Positions 33,807-43,174 of a stretch of 64,000 nt of DNA are shown here, one piece after another. Made by a program: the position numbers and the translations under genes. The notes beneath the pieces were generated by a model. The model was given only the letters and a program-made list of their open reading frames with translations, was not told where the DNA came from and ran no database searches. Source of the DNA: CAXBID01 sp963815305 (GTDB lineage Bacteria; Bacteroidota; Bacteroidia; Flavobacteriales; Flavobacteriaceae); contig CAWFFW010000002.1 of assembly GCA_963815305.1 (NCBI GenBank), forward strand, positions 832,804 to 896,803. The letters run 5' to 3'. Within the stretch, counting starts at the first letter, position 1. Each line of letters starts with the position of its first letter.

Positions 33807-36422
33807 CTATTTTAAATAATCCTTTGCTGCTTTTAAAGCCTCATCAATCCCGCTTGGGTTTTTTCCCCCAGCAGTAGCAAAAAATGGTTGTCCACCACCA
33901 CCGCCTTGGATAAATTTTCCAAGTTCGCGCACTACTTGTCCTGCATTTAAGGCTTTACTAGCAACTAATTCTTTTGAAATATAACATGATAACAATGCTT
34001 TTCCATCTTGCTCGGTGGCAAATAATAAGAATAAATTATCAAATTGACTACCCAATTCAAAGGCCACATCTTTTAGTCCACCAGCATCCAAATCTAATTT
34101 TTTAGCTAAAAATTGAATGCCTTTAATTTCAGTCAATTCATTCTTAAGTTCACCTTTTATATTCTTCGCTTTATCCTTTAAAAGTTGTTCAATTTGCTTT
34201 TTAAGATTCGTGTTCTCTTCTTTAAGGTTTTGCAACGCTTTTAAAGGTTCTTGAGCATTATTAAGTAAATCTTTCATTTCTAAATATGCTCGATTGTTTT
34301 CAAAATAAAAATCTTTAACAGCGTCATTTGTTATTGCTTCTATTCTTCTAATTCCAGCGGCAACTGCACCTTCTGAAACTATTTTAAAATGCCAAATATC
34401 AGCAGTATTCTTTACATGAGTACCTCCACAAAGTTCTATAGATTGACCAAAACGAATAGCGCGAACTGTATCTCCGTACTTTTCTCCAAATAAACTCATG
34501 GCACCTTCTGCTATAGCCTCTTCTTTTGGGATCCTTCGTTTTTCGGTAAGCGGTAGTTTTCCATCAATACGACGGTTTACAAAATTCTCTACTTCATGTA
34601 GTTCTTCATTTGTTAATTTTGAGAAATGGGAAAAATCAAAACGTAAATATTTTGAATGCACGGCGCTTCCTTTTTGTTCAACATGTGTACCTAAAACTTC
34701 ACGCAACGCTTGGTGTAATAAATGGGTTGCCGTATGATTACATTCGGTTCGATGACGTTGTTTAGCATCAACTACAGCTTTAAAACCTTCATTTATATGC
34801 TTTGGCAAGTTTTTAGTGAAATGAATAATTACATTGCTTTCCTTTTTGGTATCAAGTATATAAACTACATCGCCGTGAGTGTCTTCCAAATAGCCCTTAT
34901 CGCCTACTTGTCCGCCGCCTTCAGGGTAAAACGGTGTTACATTAAACACGATCTGATACCTATCACCATCTTTTTTTGATGTTACTTTTCTATATCGGGT
35001 TATTATCACATCAGCTTCTAAAACATCATATCCTACAAATTCTTCATCGGCGTTATCAACTAAGATAGTCCAATCGTCAGTAGACATTTCACTTGCAGCC
35101 CTAGAACGTTTTTTTTGTTTTTGGAGCTCGTCATCAAAACCTTTTTCGTCTAATTTAAACGCTTTTTCTGAAAGAATTAAAGCCGTTAAATCTATTGGAA
35201 ATCCATACGTATCATACAGCTCAAAAGCTTTTTCACCAGATACTGTATCACCTTTGGTTTCTTCAACTATTCTATTCAATAAAACTAAGCCTTGATCGAG
35301 TGTTCTTAAAAACGATTGTTCTTCTTCCTTGATAACATTTTCAATAAGCTGCTTTTGAGCTTTCAATTCTGGAAAAGCAGTCCCCATTTTTTTACTTAAC
35401 ACTTCAACCAATCTATAAATAAATGGTTCTTTTTTATCTAAAAATGTAAAACCGTAACGCACAGCACGACGTAAAATTCGTCGGATAACATAACCTGCAC
35501 CCGTATTACTTGGTAACTGTCCGTCGGCAATAGAAAATGCCACAGCACGAACATGATCAGAAATCACTCGAATGGCAACATCCACCTTTTCATTATTGCC
35601 ATACTTCTTATCCGTTATGGTCTCAATCTCTTTAATAACCGGAGAGAAAACATCGGTATCATAATTAGACTGCACACCTTGTAAAACCATACAAAGGCGC
35701 TCAAAGCCCATACCCGTATCAATATGCTTATCTGGTAAATTTTCTAAACTTCCATTGGCTTTTCGGTTGTATTGCATAAACACCAAATTCCAAATTTCAA
35801 CCACTTGCGGATGATCTTTGTTCACTAAATCTTTGCCCGGAATTTTAGCTTTTTCTTCAACCGAACGAATATCGACATGAATTTCGCTGCATGGACCGCA
35901 CGGGCCTTGGTCGCCCATTTCCCAAAAATTATCTTTTTTATTACCTTTTAAAATACGGTCTTCAGAAATAAATTCTTTCCAAAAATCGTAAGCTTCCATA
36001 TCCATCGGCAACTTATCGGCATCGTCGCTTCCTTCAAAAACTGTGACATATAAAATATCTTTATCTATGCCGTAAACCTCAATTAATAATTCCCAAGCCC
36101 AAGCTATGGCCTCTTTTTTAAAATAATCACCAAAACTCCAGTTCCCCAGCATTTCAAATAAAGTATGATGGTAAGTATCATACCCTACTTCTTCTAAATC
36201 GTTATGCTTACCTGAAACACGAAGGCATTTTTGAGAGTCCGCAATACGTTTATTCTTAGGCTGTGCATTACCCAAAAAGTATTCTTTAAAAGGCGCCATC
36301 CCAGAGTTTACAAACATTAAAGTGGGGTCATCTTTTAAAACCATTGGAGCAGACGGTACAATGCTATGCTTCTTATCTTCAAAAAAACTTAAAAATTTAG
36401 ATCGAACTTCTTGTGACTTCAT
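33807..36422 (-). CDS. alaS: Alanine--tRNA ligase
   Basis: Charges tRNA-Ala; class II enzyme with an editing domain, 871 residues, full length. The start MKSQEVRSKFLSFFEDKKHS, the motif LMFVNSGMAPFKEYFLG, HHTLFEMLGNWSFGDYFK and DTGMGFERL belong to the catalytic core; the editing domain has HTATHLLHQALREVLG and CGGTHVKNTADI (zinc ligands, about 563-567 and 664-668); the C-terminal part ends with FIQGGGGGQPFFATAGGKNP. A promoter is visible 70 bases upstream. The gene stands alone. Confidence 0.97.
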   Translation of the reverse strand: MKSQEVRSKFLSFFEDKKHSIVPSAPMVLKDDPTLMFVNSGMAPFKEYFLGNAQPKNKRIADSQKCLRVSGKHNDLEEVGYDTYHHTLFEMLGNWSFGDYFKKEAIAWAWELLIEVYGIDKDILYVTVFEGSDDADKLPMDMEAYDFWKEFISEDRILKGNKKDNFWEMGDQGPCGPCSEIHVDIRSVEEKAKIPGKDLVNKDHPQVVEIWNLVFMQYNRKANGSLENLPDKHIDTGMGFERLCMVLQGVQSNYDTDVFSPVIKEIETITDKKYGNNEKVDVAIRVISDHVRAVAFSIADGQLPSNTGAGYVIRRILRRAVRYGFTFLDKKEPFIYRLVEVLSKKMGTAFPELKAQKQLIENVIKEEEQSFLRTLDQGLVLLNRIVEETKGDTVSGEKAFELYDTYGFPIDLTALILSEKAFKLDEKGFDDELQKQKKRSRAASEMSTDDWTILVDNADEEFVGYDVLEADVIITRYRKVTSKKDGDRYQIVFNVTPFYPEGGGQVGDKGYLEDTHGDVVYILDTKKESNVIIHFTKNLPKHINEGFKAVVDAKQRHRTECNHTATHLLHQALREVLGTHVEQKGSAVHSKYLRFDFSHFSKLTNEELHEVENFVNRRIDGKLPLTEKRRIPKEEAIAEGAMSLFGEKYGDTVRAIRFGQSIELCGGTHVKNTADIWHFKIVSEGAVAAGIRRIEAITNDAVKDFYFENNRAYLEMKDLLNNAQEPLKALQNLKEENTNLKKQIEQLLKDKAKNIKGELKNELTEIKGIQFLAKKLDLDAGGLKDVAFELGSQFDNLFLLFATEQDGKALLSCYISKELVASKALNAGQVVRELGKFIQGGGGGQPFFATAGGKNPSGIDEALKAAKDYLK

Positions 36423-36489
36423 GTAATTACTAATAATGTTGTTTATGTTTAATGACTTTTAATGCAAAACAATTTTTATATTTACGCTA

Positions 36490-36522
36490 CAAATCTATTT
36501 TAAATTTGTAAAATCACGCAAA
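36490..36522 (-). promoter_or_regulatory. alaS promoter
   Basis: On the minus strand TTTG (36519-36522), 21 bases, then TAGATTTG (36490-36497): a good Bacteroidota promoter. Transcription would begin near 36483, leaving a leader of about 60 bases. Confidence 0.6.
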
Positions 36523-36643
36523 TCTAAAATATGAATGGTGTTAAAATATAAAACGACAATTTTTTATGGCTTTGTACGTTTTGGTCTGTTTAAAAGACAT
36601 TAAATTATGTTTAATTTTCAGCAAAAATAGTATAATTTAAACA

Positions 36644-37615
36644 ATGAGTAAGGTAAAATATTATTACGATTCTGAATCGCTTTCTTATAAAAAGATACCG
36701 CGAAAAAAAAGAAATACTTTTAAGTATGCTTCAGTATTTCTTTTGGCATCAGCAATATTTGCTTTTTTATTTATATCAATTGCAGGAAATTATGTAGAAT
36801 CGCCAAAGGAAAAAGCACTTACGCGAGAACTGCAGCATATGCAATTTCAGTTTGAAATATTAAACAAAAAAATGAAGGAAGCTGAAACAGTTTTGGCAAA
36901 CGTAGCAGATAGAGATAACAATATTTACCGTGTCTATTTTGAAGCTAACCCTATACCAGACGAACAAAGAAAGGCTGGTTTTGGAGGCATAAATAGATAT
37001 AAAGATATTGAAGGTTTTGATAACTCTAAGCTTATAATTGAAAGTAATAAGCGTTTAGATATTTTACAAAAGCAAATTGTAGTGCAATCAAAATCTCTTG
37101 ATGAGATCGCTATTCTTGCTGAAGAAAAAGAAAAATTACTAACGGCAATACCAGCTATACAACCTGTAAGTAATGAAGATTTAACGCGTATGGCATCGGG
37201 TTATGGTATGCGATCAGACCCATTTACAAAAGCTCGAAAAATGCATTGGGGCATGGATTTTACAGCACCAAGAGGCACGCCAATTTACGCTAGTGGTGAC
37301 GGTGTTGTGGTACGTGCAGACTCTGGTTCTAGCGGTTATGGAAAGCATATTAGGATAGAGCACGGTTTTGGATACACAAGTTTATACGCGCACTTATATA
37401 AATATAATGTAAGAAAAAACCAAAAAGTAAAACGTGGTGATTTAATAGGTTTTATAGGTAGTACAGGGCGATCTCAAGGGCCTCATTTACATTATGAAAT
37501 TTTCAAAGATGGTGACCGTATTAATCCTATAAATTTCTATTACGGAAGTTTAACAGCCGAAGAGTTTAATACATTACTAGAGCACGCTTCATTAGAAAAT
37601 CAATCCTTAGATTAA
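36644..37615 (+). CDS. M23 family peptidoglycan endopeptidase
   Basis: A 323-residue protein with a short basic cytoplasmic part, one membrane helix (about 27-47, YASVFLLASAIFAFLFISI), a coiled-coil-like region (55-170) and a lysostaphin-type M23 domain. Zinc ligands H201 and D205 (HWGMDFTAPRGTPIYASGDG) and HLH at 281-283 (GPHLHYEIF) are all there. It should cut peptide cross-bridges in the periplasm, or regulate cell-wall splitting. The next gene (MerR) overlaps its stop by one base, so the two are translated together. Confidence 0.92.
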   Translation: MSKVKYYYDSESLSYKKIPRKKRNTFKYASVFLLASAIFAFLFISIAGNYVESPKEKALTRELQHMQFQFEILNKKMKEAETVLANVADRDNNIYRVYFEANPIPDEQRKAGFGGINRYKDIEGFDNSKLIIESNKRLDILQKQIVVQSKSLDEIAILAEEKEKLLTAIPAIQPVSNEDLTRMASGYGMRSDPFTKARKMHWGMDFTAPRGTPIYASGDGVVVRADSGSSGYGKHIRIEHGFGYTSLYAHLYKYNVRKNQKVKRGDLIGFIGSTGRSQGPHLHYEIFKDGDRINPINFYYGSLTAEEFNTLLEHASLENQSLD

Positions 37616-37944
37616 TGCATATAGATTTACCAGAAAAACGATATTATGCTATTGGAGAAGTTGCCAAAGCTTTCAACGTAAACACGTCTTTAGTTCGTTT
37701 TTGGGAAAAGGAGTTTGATGTATTAAAACCGAAAAAAAATGCAAAAGGGAACCGTAAGTTCACTCCAGAAGACATTAAAAACCTTAAATTTATTTATCAT
37801 TTAGTTAAAGAACGTGGTTTTACTTTAGAAGGCGCTAAAACACATTTAAAGGAAGAAAAAAAAGAAGCCTTGAATAATTTTGAGATTATTAGTAAACTTG
37901 AAGATATTAAAAATCAGCTTATTAAAATAAAAGAACATTTATAA
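37615..37944 (+). CDS. MerR family transcriptional regulator
   Basis: A 109-residue regulator with an N-terminal MerR winged helix (KRYYAIGEVAKAFNVNTSLV, RFWEKEFDVLKPKKNAKGNR, then FTPEDIKNLKFIYHLVKERG) and a short helical tail. It has no cysteine-rich effector domain, so it belongs to the short MerR type seen beside M23 peptidases in Bacteroidota. The start ATG overlaps the peptidase stop (TAATG). Target genes unknown; control of its own operon is possible. Confidence 0.88.
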   Translation: MHIDLPEKRYYAIGEVAKAFNVNTSLVRFWEKEFDVLKPKKNAKGNRKFTPEDIKNLKFIYHLVKERGFTLEGAKTHLKEEKKEALNNFEIISKLEDIKNQLIKIKEHL

Positions 37945-38048
37945 AAAAGTTTTAATTCTATATCTTTTTTTTAAAAAAAAGTAACATATAAAAGTAAATG
38001 CTGTCTAACCAATAACAATTAATACAAACCCTATTAAAATAACACATT

Positions 38049-38645
38049 ATGAAAAAATTCTTACCATTAATTATTATAGGCATTATAGTCATTGGATTAT
38101 ACTCGTGGGTAAAAGGTTTTAATAATATCGCTGTAAATCTTAAAGAAAATGCCACTAAAACATGGGCAAATGTTGAAAGTACTTATCAACGTAGAAACGA
38201 CTTGATTGGAAACTTAGTGAAAACGGTTCAAGGTGCTGCAGATTTTGAAAGAGGCACTCTAAAAGATGTTATTGAAGCCAGAGCGAAAGCCACTTCTATG
38301 ACCATTGACCCCACTAACATAACACCAGAACAAATGGCAAAATTTAGTGAAGTTCAAAGTGGTTTATCTGGTGCATTAAAAAGCTTATTAGTTACTGTAG
38401 AGAGATATCCTGAATTAAAAGCAAATCAAAATTTCCTAGAATTACAAAGTCAGTTAGAAGGCACCGAAAACAGAATTAATGTAGCTAGAGATAGATATAA
38501 TGAATCTGTAGAACCATATAATAAGCACATCAAAACATTTCCAAATTCTTTATTAGCAGGAATTCTAAATTTTGACGACTTAACGTATTATAAAGCAGAG
38601 GCCGGAAGTGAAAAAGCACCAGATGTTGATTTCGATTTTAACTAA
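38049..38645 (+). CDS. lemA: LemA family protein
   Basis: A 198-residue LemA protein with one N-terminal membrane helix (MKKFLPLIIIGIIVIGLYSW) and an outer coiled-coil domain: NLKENATKTWANVESTYQRR, NDLIGNLVKTVQGAADFERG, LVTVERYPELKANQNFLELQ and ENRINVARDRYNESVEPYN. Family function is unsettled. Here it heads a group of three TPM-domain genes (12 bases to the next), an arrangement repeated in many Bacteroidota. Confidence 0.93.
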   Translation: MKKFLPLIIIGIIVIGLYSWVKGFNNIAVNLKENATKTWANVESTYQRRNDLIGNLVKTVQGAADFERGTLKDVIEARAKATSMTIDPTNITPEQMAKFSEVQSGLSGALKSLLVTVERYPELKANQNFLELQSQLEGTENRINVARDRYNESVEPYNKHIKTFPNSLLAGILNFDDLTYYKAEAGSEKAPDVDFDFN

Positions 38646-38657
38646 GCCCTTTTAAAT

Positions 38658-39098
38658 ATGCCTAACACTGTTGAAAAATTTTTAACTTCATCTGAGGAAC
38701 AAGAAATTATTGATGCCATTAGACAAGCTGAATCTAAAACTTCGGGAGAAATACGGGTGCACATAGAAAAAACTTCTAATAACGACGCCACAAATCGCGC
38801 ATTAGAAGTTTTTCATTTTTTAAAAATGGATAATACAAAACTTCAAAACGGTGTATTAATTTATGTTGCAGTTAATGATAGAACGTTTGTTATTTATGGT
38901 GATAAAGGCATTAATGATGTGGTATCAAAAGATTTTTGGGATAGCACAAAAAGTGTGATACAGTCGCATTTTAAATTGGGGAATTTTAAACAAGGTTTAA
39001 TAGAAGGTATTATAAAATCTGGTGAGCAATTAGCCCAATATTTTCCTTGGGAACATGGCGATATTGATGAATTATCAAACGAAATTTCTAAAGGATAG
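38658..39098 (+). CDS. TPM domain protein, soluble form
   Basis: A 146-residue TPM domain (PF04536) protein without signal or membrane helix: FLTSSEEQEIIDAIRQAESK, TSGEIRVHIEKTS, then GVLIYVAVNDRTFVIYGDKG and INDVVSKDFWDSTKSVIQSH. The family includes proteins related to photosystem repair and phosphatase-like folds; function in Bacteroidota is unknown. It is the first of three TPM genes in a row, 12 bases after lemA and 8 bases before the next. Confidence 0.88.
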   Translation: MPNTVEKFLTSSEEQEIIDAIRQAESKTSGEIRVHIEKTSNNDATNRALEVFHFLKMDNTKLQNGVLIYVAVNDRTFVIYGDKGINDVVSKDFWDSTKSVIQSHFKLGNFKQGLIEGIIKSGEQLAQYFPWEHGDIDELSNEISKG

Positions 39099-39106
39099 GG
39101 TTTAAT

Positions 39107-39967
39107 ATGCAATATTCAGTATTCAATCGGCAGTTTTCATCAAGAATAAAAAGGAAGCTTATTTTTACTTTTATCATCACGCTTTTATCATTTAGTTTTT
39201 CTTACTCACAATATAAAATCCCTGAGAAACCAACAAAAGCAAATCCAGATGCTGTTTACGATTACTACAAACTTTTAAGTGCTTCAGAAAAAAATAGCCT
39301 AGAACAAAAATTAGTAAAGTATTCTGATACCACATCAACTCAAATTGTTATTGCTATTATAGCCTCGACAGAAGGTGAAAACATTAATTACTTAGGTGCA
39401 CAATGGGGAGAAAAATGGGGTATTGGACAAGAAAAAGAAGATAACGGGATATTAATATTATTGGCAAGAGATGACAGAAGAATAGCTATAAATACTGGTC
39501 AAGGCGTTGAACATTTACTTACTGACGCCATGTCTAAGCGTATTATTGAACGTGATATAATCCCTTATTTTAAACAAAACAATTATTACGGAGGATTAAA
39601 CCGAGCAAGTGATGCCATTTTTGAAGTGATGATGGGCGAATATAAAGGCACCAGAAAATCATCAAGTAAAAATGAATTTCCTATTAGTTTTATATTCGTC
39701 CTCATTTTTATATTTATAATTATTCTTATTTCAATTTCAAAAAATAAACGTGGTGGTGGAAAAGGTGGAAACCGAGGAAACAGATCTGGCGGTATTGATA
39801 TTTTAGAAGCTATAATTTTAAGTAATCTAGGACGTGGCACTTTTGGAAAAGGATCCTCTGGTGGCTTTGGTTCTGGAGGCGGATGGTCTTCAGGTAGCGG
39901 TGGAGGCTTCGGTGGTGGCTTTGGCGGAGGCAGTTTTGGTGGCGGTGGTGCTTCTGGTGGTTGGTAA
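39107..39967 (+). CDS. TPM domain protein with membrane helix and Gly-rich tail (YgcG-like)
   Basis: A 286-residue protein. A long N-terminus with signal segment (about 17-35, KLIFTFIITLLSFSFSYSQ) precedes the TPM domain (about 50-175; KYSDTTSTQIVIAIIASTEG, EDNGILILLARDDRRIAINT, GQGVEHLLTDAMSKRIIERD). After it comes a membrane helix (about 192-210, FIFVLIFIFIIILISISKN) and a tail of about 75 residues made almost wholly of G, S and F (GGFGSGGGWSSGSGG). The architecture is that of YgcG. Eight bases from the previous gene. Confidence 0.9.
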   Translation: MQYSVFNRQFSSRIKRKLIFTFIITLLSFSFSYSQYKIPEKPTKANPDAVYDYYKLLSASEKNSLEQKLVKYSDTTSTQIVIAIIASTEGENINYLGAQWGEKWGIGQEKEDNGILILLARDDRRIAINTGQGVEHLLTDAMSKRIIERDIIPYFKQNNYYGGLNRASDAIFEVMMGEYKGTRKSSSKNEFPISFIFVLIFIFIIILISISKNKRGGGKGGNRGNRSGGIDILEAIILSNLGRGTFGKGSSGGFGSGGGWSSGSGGGFGGGFGGGSFGGGGASGGW

Positions 39968-40026
39968 CTCAGTTTTAAGTCTCATTTCCAGTTTTCATTA
40001 CTAACTTCTTCTTTAAACTAAAAAAC

Positions 40027-40509
40027 ATGAAAAAATCGTTCTTATTTCTTTGTTTTTGGATTATTATTTTTTCTTCTTGCAAAACGAATAACCATGACAT
40101 CTCAAAATTAAATCAAGCTGTTGTTCAAGATTATGCTTTGTTGTTTTCAGACTCTGAGCAAGATGCTTTAACTAAAAAAATAATTGATTACGAAGCCATT
40201 TCAACAAACGAAATTTGTATTTATACCATTGATTCATTACCCAAAAACACTAATGCTTTATACCATGCAACACAAATAGCTGAAGGTTTAGGTATTGGTA
40301 AAAAAGAAAAAGATAATGGGCTTTTGATTCTTGTTTCTAAGCTCGACAGGAACGTTACCATAGCCACTGGAAAAGGCACCGAAAAAATCATTACTGATAA
40401 GGTGAGTAAAATGATAATAGATAGCACTATGATTCCTGAGTTTAAAATAGGCAACTATTTTAATGGTGTTGATAATGCTTTAGACCGTATTATTGAAAAG
40501 TGGGAATAG
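40027..40509 (+). CDS. TPM domain lipoprotein
   Basis: A 160-residue lipoprotein: signal MKKSFLFLCFWIIIFSSCKT with cysteine at 18, then a TPM domain (VQDYALLFSDSEQDALTKKI, EKDNGLLILVSKLDRNVTIA, TGKGTEKIITDKVSKMIIDS). It has no Gly-rich tail. Last of the lemA-TPM group, 59 bases after the previous one, and followed by a terminator. So the cell would have one soluble, one membrane-spanning and one lipid-anchored TPM domain from one locus. Confidence 0.88.
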   Translation: MKKSFLFLCFWIIIFSSCKTNNHDISKLNQAVVQDYALLFSDSEQDALTKKIIDYEAISTNEICIYTIDSLPKNTNALYHATQIAEGLGIGKKEKDNGLLILVSKLDRNVTIATGKGTEKIITDKVSKMIIDSTMIPEFKIGNYFNGVDNALDRIIEKWE

Positions 40510-40514
40510 CAATA

Positions 40515-40550
40515 AAAAAACTCAATATTATTTCTAATACTGAGTTTTTT
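40515..40550. terminator. Bidirectional terminator between convergent genes
   Basis: AAAAAACTCA...TGAGTTTTTT stem with an AT-rich upper part, between the TPM lipoprotein gene and the thioredoxin-domain gene. Usable from either side. Confidence 0.8.
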
Positions 40551-40572
40551 AAAATATTTAAATATAAAATTT

Positions 40573-43140
40573 CTATTTAGTCATTTCAGTTTTCAAAATA
40601 GTTTTAAGCCTATCATTTGGGAGATACCCCATTTTCGGTTTTACCACCTCGCCATTTTTATTTACAAGGGTATAATGGGGTATTCCTGAAATACTAAATT
40701 TATCAGCTAAATAATTCCATTCATCTGAAGACACCCTATAGTGTTCACCTTTTATATTGGCAATTGAATTTTCCCAAGTATCCTCTGGTGAACTTTGATT
40801 GGTTATGTACAGAAACACGACGTTATCATCTTTCATTTCTTCTTTAAGTGGCGCTATTCTTTTTATACCAGATTTACAAGGTCCACACCAAGTCGCCCAA
40901 AAATCGACATAAACCACTTTTCCTTTAAACTTTTTAAGCATAGCGTCAAACAATTCATCACCTTCATTTTTCTCTACTTCGTTAACGTTATAACCACCCT
41001 TTATCTTGTTTATTTCCATTTTTTCTATGGTTTGCGCATTAGATAACGCTAAGTAATTTTTTAAAAACGGGGTATTCAACTCTTGCTGGGCATTAACTAA
41101 GGCGTCGTCACTATATACAATATAATCTTCAAATGGTTTACTAAGCTCTTGCATCTTTATGACGTCAAATAAAAAGGCGTTTTCTTTACCGAAAAATGCT
41201 TTAATCTTTTTATCACGGGCAGTATACCTTCTAGCACTACTGATCTTAGAATAATCATCTTGGTATTTTTTACGAAACGAGATTACTGCCTCACTAAACT
41301 TATTGTTAAATGAACTCTCCGCCTCAATTTCTTCAGGTGATTTTAATGTTCTTAAAGCTTCTACCATGTCAGCTTCATCTTCGGTTATTTTAATATCTTT
41401 TTCATTTAAATAGCCCACAACATCCAGAATAAAGTGACTTTGCTTGGGGGCATCATTAGATTTAATATACGCTTGAACATCACTAAAATGATTCTTATAC
41501 TTTTTGTAAAACTCTTGTTCAGTGTCTCCATAAGCTTTTCTAAACTCCACTTCTTTTTCAATAGCTTCTGGGGTTTCAATTTGCTTACTCCCTGCCACCA
41601 TATTTAGTTCTTCATCAGTCAATTCCACATCATTTTCTTGTAACCAATTGGCAATATCTACGCTAGTCAATTTTGAATTGAGATTCGCTTTAAATATATC
41701 TGCATATATAAGTCTATTTACAAAAAAATAATACCCATTAGATAAGGCTAAAAGACTATTATCTGCCACATCATTTGGTAAGAAATCATAGTAGCTCTCA
41801 CTAACCTCAAACTCTTTATACGGCATTTTATCAGCCTCTTTTTTTGCCTTTTCATTTTGATGTTGCAATGAGCGTCTGTACATATCATATCCCAATAGTT
41901 CTTGATAAAAACTGAGGTCCAAATCCAGGTTTTTTATTTGTAGTGCTTTTTGGCTTACAAAATTGCTTTTTTGGTAAGTAGCTAGTTCGTTAAGCGTGTT
42001 TTCTCTTAACTTGAAACAGGTTTCTTTATAGGTTTCAGGGGCCGTTTTACCGATTTCCTTTCGCTCTTTCATACCCAAACGAAATGTGATATCCTTTAAC
42101 GCATCAAGATCTGAATTGACCTGAGCATTATCTCCCATAAAAAAAGATGCTTTACCATCGATAAAATGAAATGTCTTTTTGTTTGGCTCTAGAAACACGG
42201 TGTAAGCACCAGAAAACAGTCGCACAAATACGGTTTGTGGATGGGTTAAGGGAAATTTTGATTGAAAACTACCATCATCATTAATTTTCACTAAATGAGA
42301 TTCTTGCCCCCCTTTAAACACATTGTTCACATAAATCATCGCTGTTTTTTGCTCCATCTTATCTGAAAATCCTTTAATCACTCCAGAATAGGTTGTAGAG
42401 TCTAAAGCAAACGTCAAGTCTTTAAAACCACCGTCTTCTTTTAATTTAAAGTCTGGATTAAACACCTTAGTAAGACTGTAGCTCTTAAGTGCTTTAGCCG
42501 CATTCCCAAAAGCCACATCTCCAACTTTATCTAATTTCGCATATATCGTTTTTAAGTCTCCCCCATTTTCTAGTATTACTTTATACTTTCCCCCTTTTTT
42601 ATCAATAGACTCGTAATTCCATATGGACCCATCTACTATGGCATATTTTGAATTAAAACCATAATCCCAACGATTACTACCATCTGCTAAAAGCCAATTA
42701 CCTCTTAGTTCTTTTGGTAATAATAAGCTATTTTCATCTTCTTGTAATATAATATCATGAACACGCCAACCACGTTCTTTTTCCACACCAAAGTCAATAG
42801 TCTTTACAGTGTTACTTAAAGGTGGAAAATATAACTGATACATAACTTCTCCTGATGGTGGAAAATCATTTCTTTTAAAGTTGGCACCTGTTACTTTGCT
42901 AACAAATAGTTTGTTATCGCCACTCAAATTTTGAATGTAGGATTCTTGGAATAAATGAAAATAACCCCACGGTAAGGTTTTTATTTTGAAATGCAATACG
43001 GTTGTGGTATCTCGCATTTCAATTTTTGTGATTTCTCCTGGATATGTAGAGAATCCATACTCAGGATTTTCAATAACTTTTTGTGAAAATGCAAATGAGC
43101 AAATGAATGTCAATAAAATGGTAAGTGTGTGTGTTTTCAT
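40573..43140 (-). CDS. Large exported thioredoxin-domain protein (TlpA-like)
   Basis: An 855-residue protein with signal peptide (MKTHTLTILLTFICSFAFSQ). Residues about 20-700 are a long region without a domain I know, with beta-rich first half (from DUF-like strands) and helical second half; two short repeats of the kind LQENDVELTDEELNMVAGSK and LNEKDIKITEDEADMVEALR occur at about 503 and 585. The last 140 residues are a TlpA-type thioredoxin domain with active site WATWCGPCKSG and cis-proline segment SGIPHYTLVNKNGE. Probably a periplasmic thiol-disulfide reductase. The DsbD-N-like gene lies 34 bases upstream. Confidence 0.85.
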   Translation of the reverse strand: MKTHTLTILLTFICSFAFSQKVIENPEYGFSTYPGEITKIEMRDTTTVLHFKIKTLPWGYFHLFQESYIQNLSGDNKLFVSKVTGANFKRNDFPPSGEVMYQLYFPPLSNTVKTIDFGVEKERGWRVHDIILQEDENSLLLPKELRGNWLLADGSNRWDYGFNSKYAIVDGSIWNYESIDKKGGKYKVILENGGDLKTIYAKLDKVGDVAFGNAAKALKSYSLTKVFNPDFKLKEDGGFKDLTFALDSTTYSGVIKGFSDKMEQKTAMIYVNNVFKGGQESHLVKINDDGSFQSKFPLTHPQTVFVRLFSGAYTVFLEPNKKTFHFIDGKASFFMGDNAQVNSDLDALKDITFRLGMKERKEIGKTAPETYKETCFKLRENTLNELATYQKSNFVSQKALQIKNLDLDLSFYQELLGYDMYRRSLQHQNEKAKKEADKMPYKEFEVSESYYDFLPNDVADNSLLALSNGYYFFVNRLIYADIFKANLNSKLTSVDIANWLQENDVELTDEELNMVAGSKQIETPEAIEKEVEFRKAYGDTEQEFYKKYKNHFSDVQAYIKSNDAPKQSHFILDVVGYLNEKDIKITEDEADMVEALRTLKSPEEIEAESSFNNKFSEAVISFRKKYQDDYSKISSARRYTARDKKIKAFFGKENAFLFDVIKMQELSKPFEDYIVYSDDALVNAQQELNTPFLKNYLALSNAQTIEKMEINKIKGGYNVNEVEKNEGDELFDAMLKKFKGKVVYVDFWATWCGPCKSGIKRIAPLKEEMKDDNVVFLYITNQSSPEDTWENSIANIKGEHYRVSSDEWNYLADKFSISGIPHYTLVNKNGEVVKPKMGYLPNDRLKTILKTEMTK

Positions 43141-43174
43141 GATGATTGTTCGTTTTTAATTGATGTTTGATTGA

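Noticed and set aside
39840..39967. Gly/Ser/Phe-rich repeat as a separate repeat element
   Set aside because: It is simply the coding region of the YgcG-like C-terminal tail.
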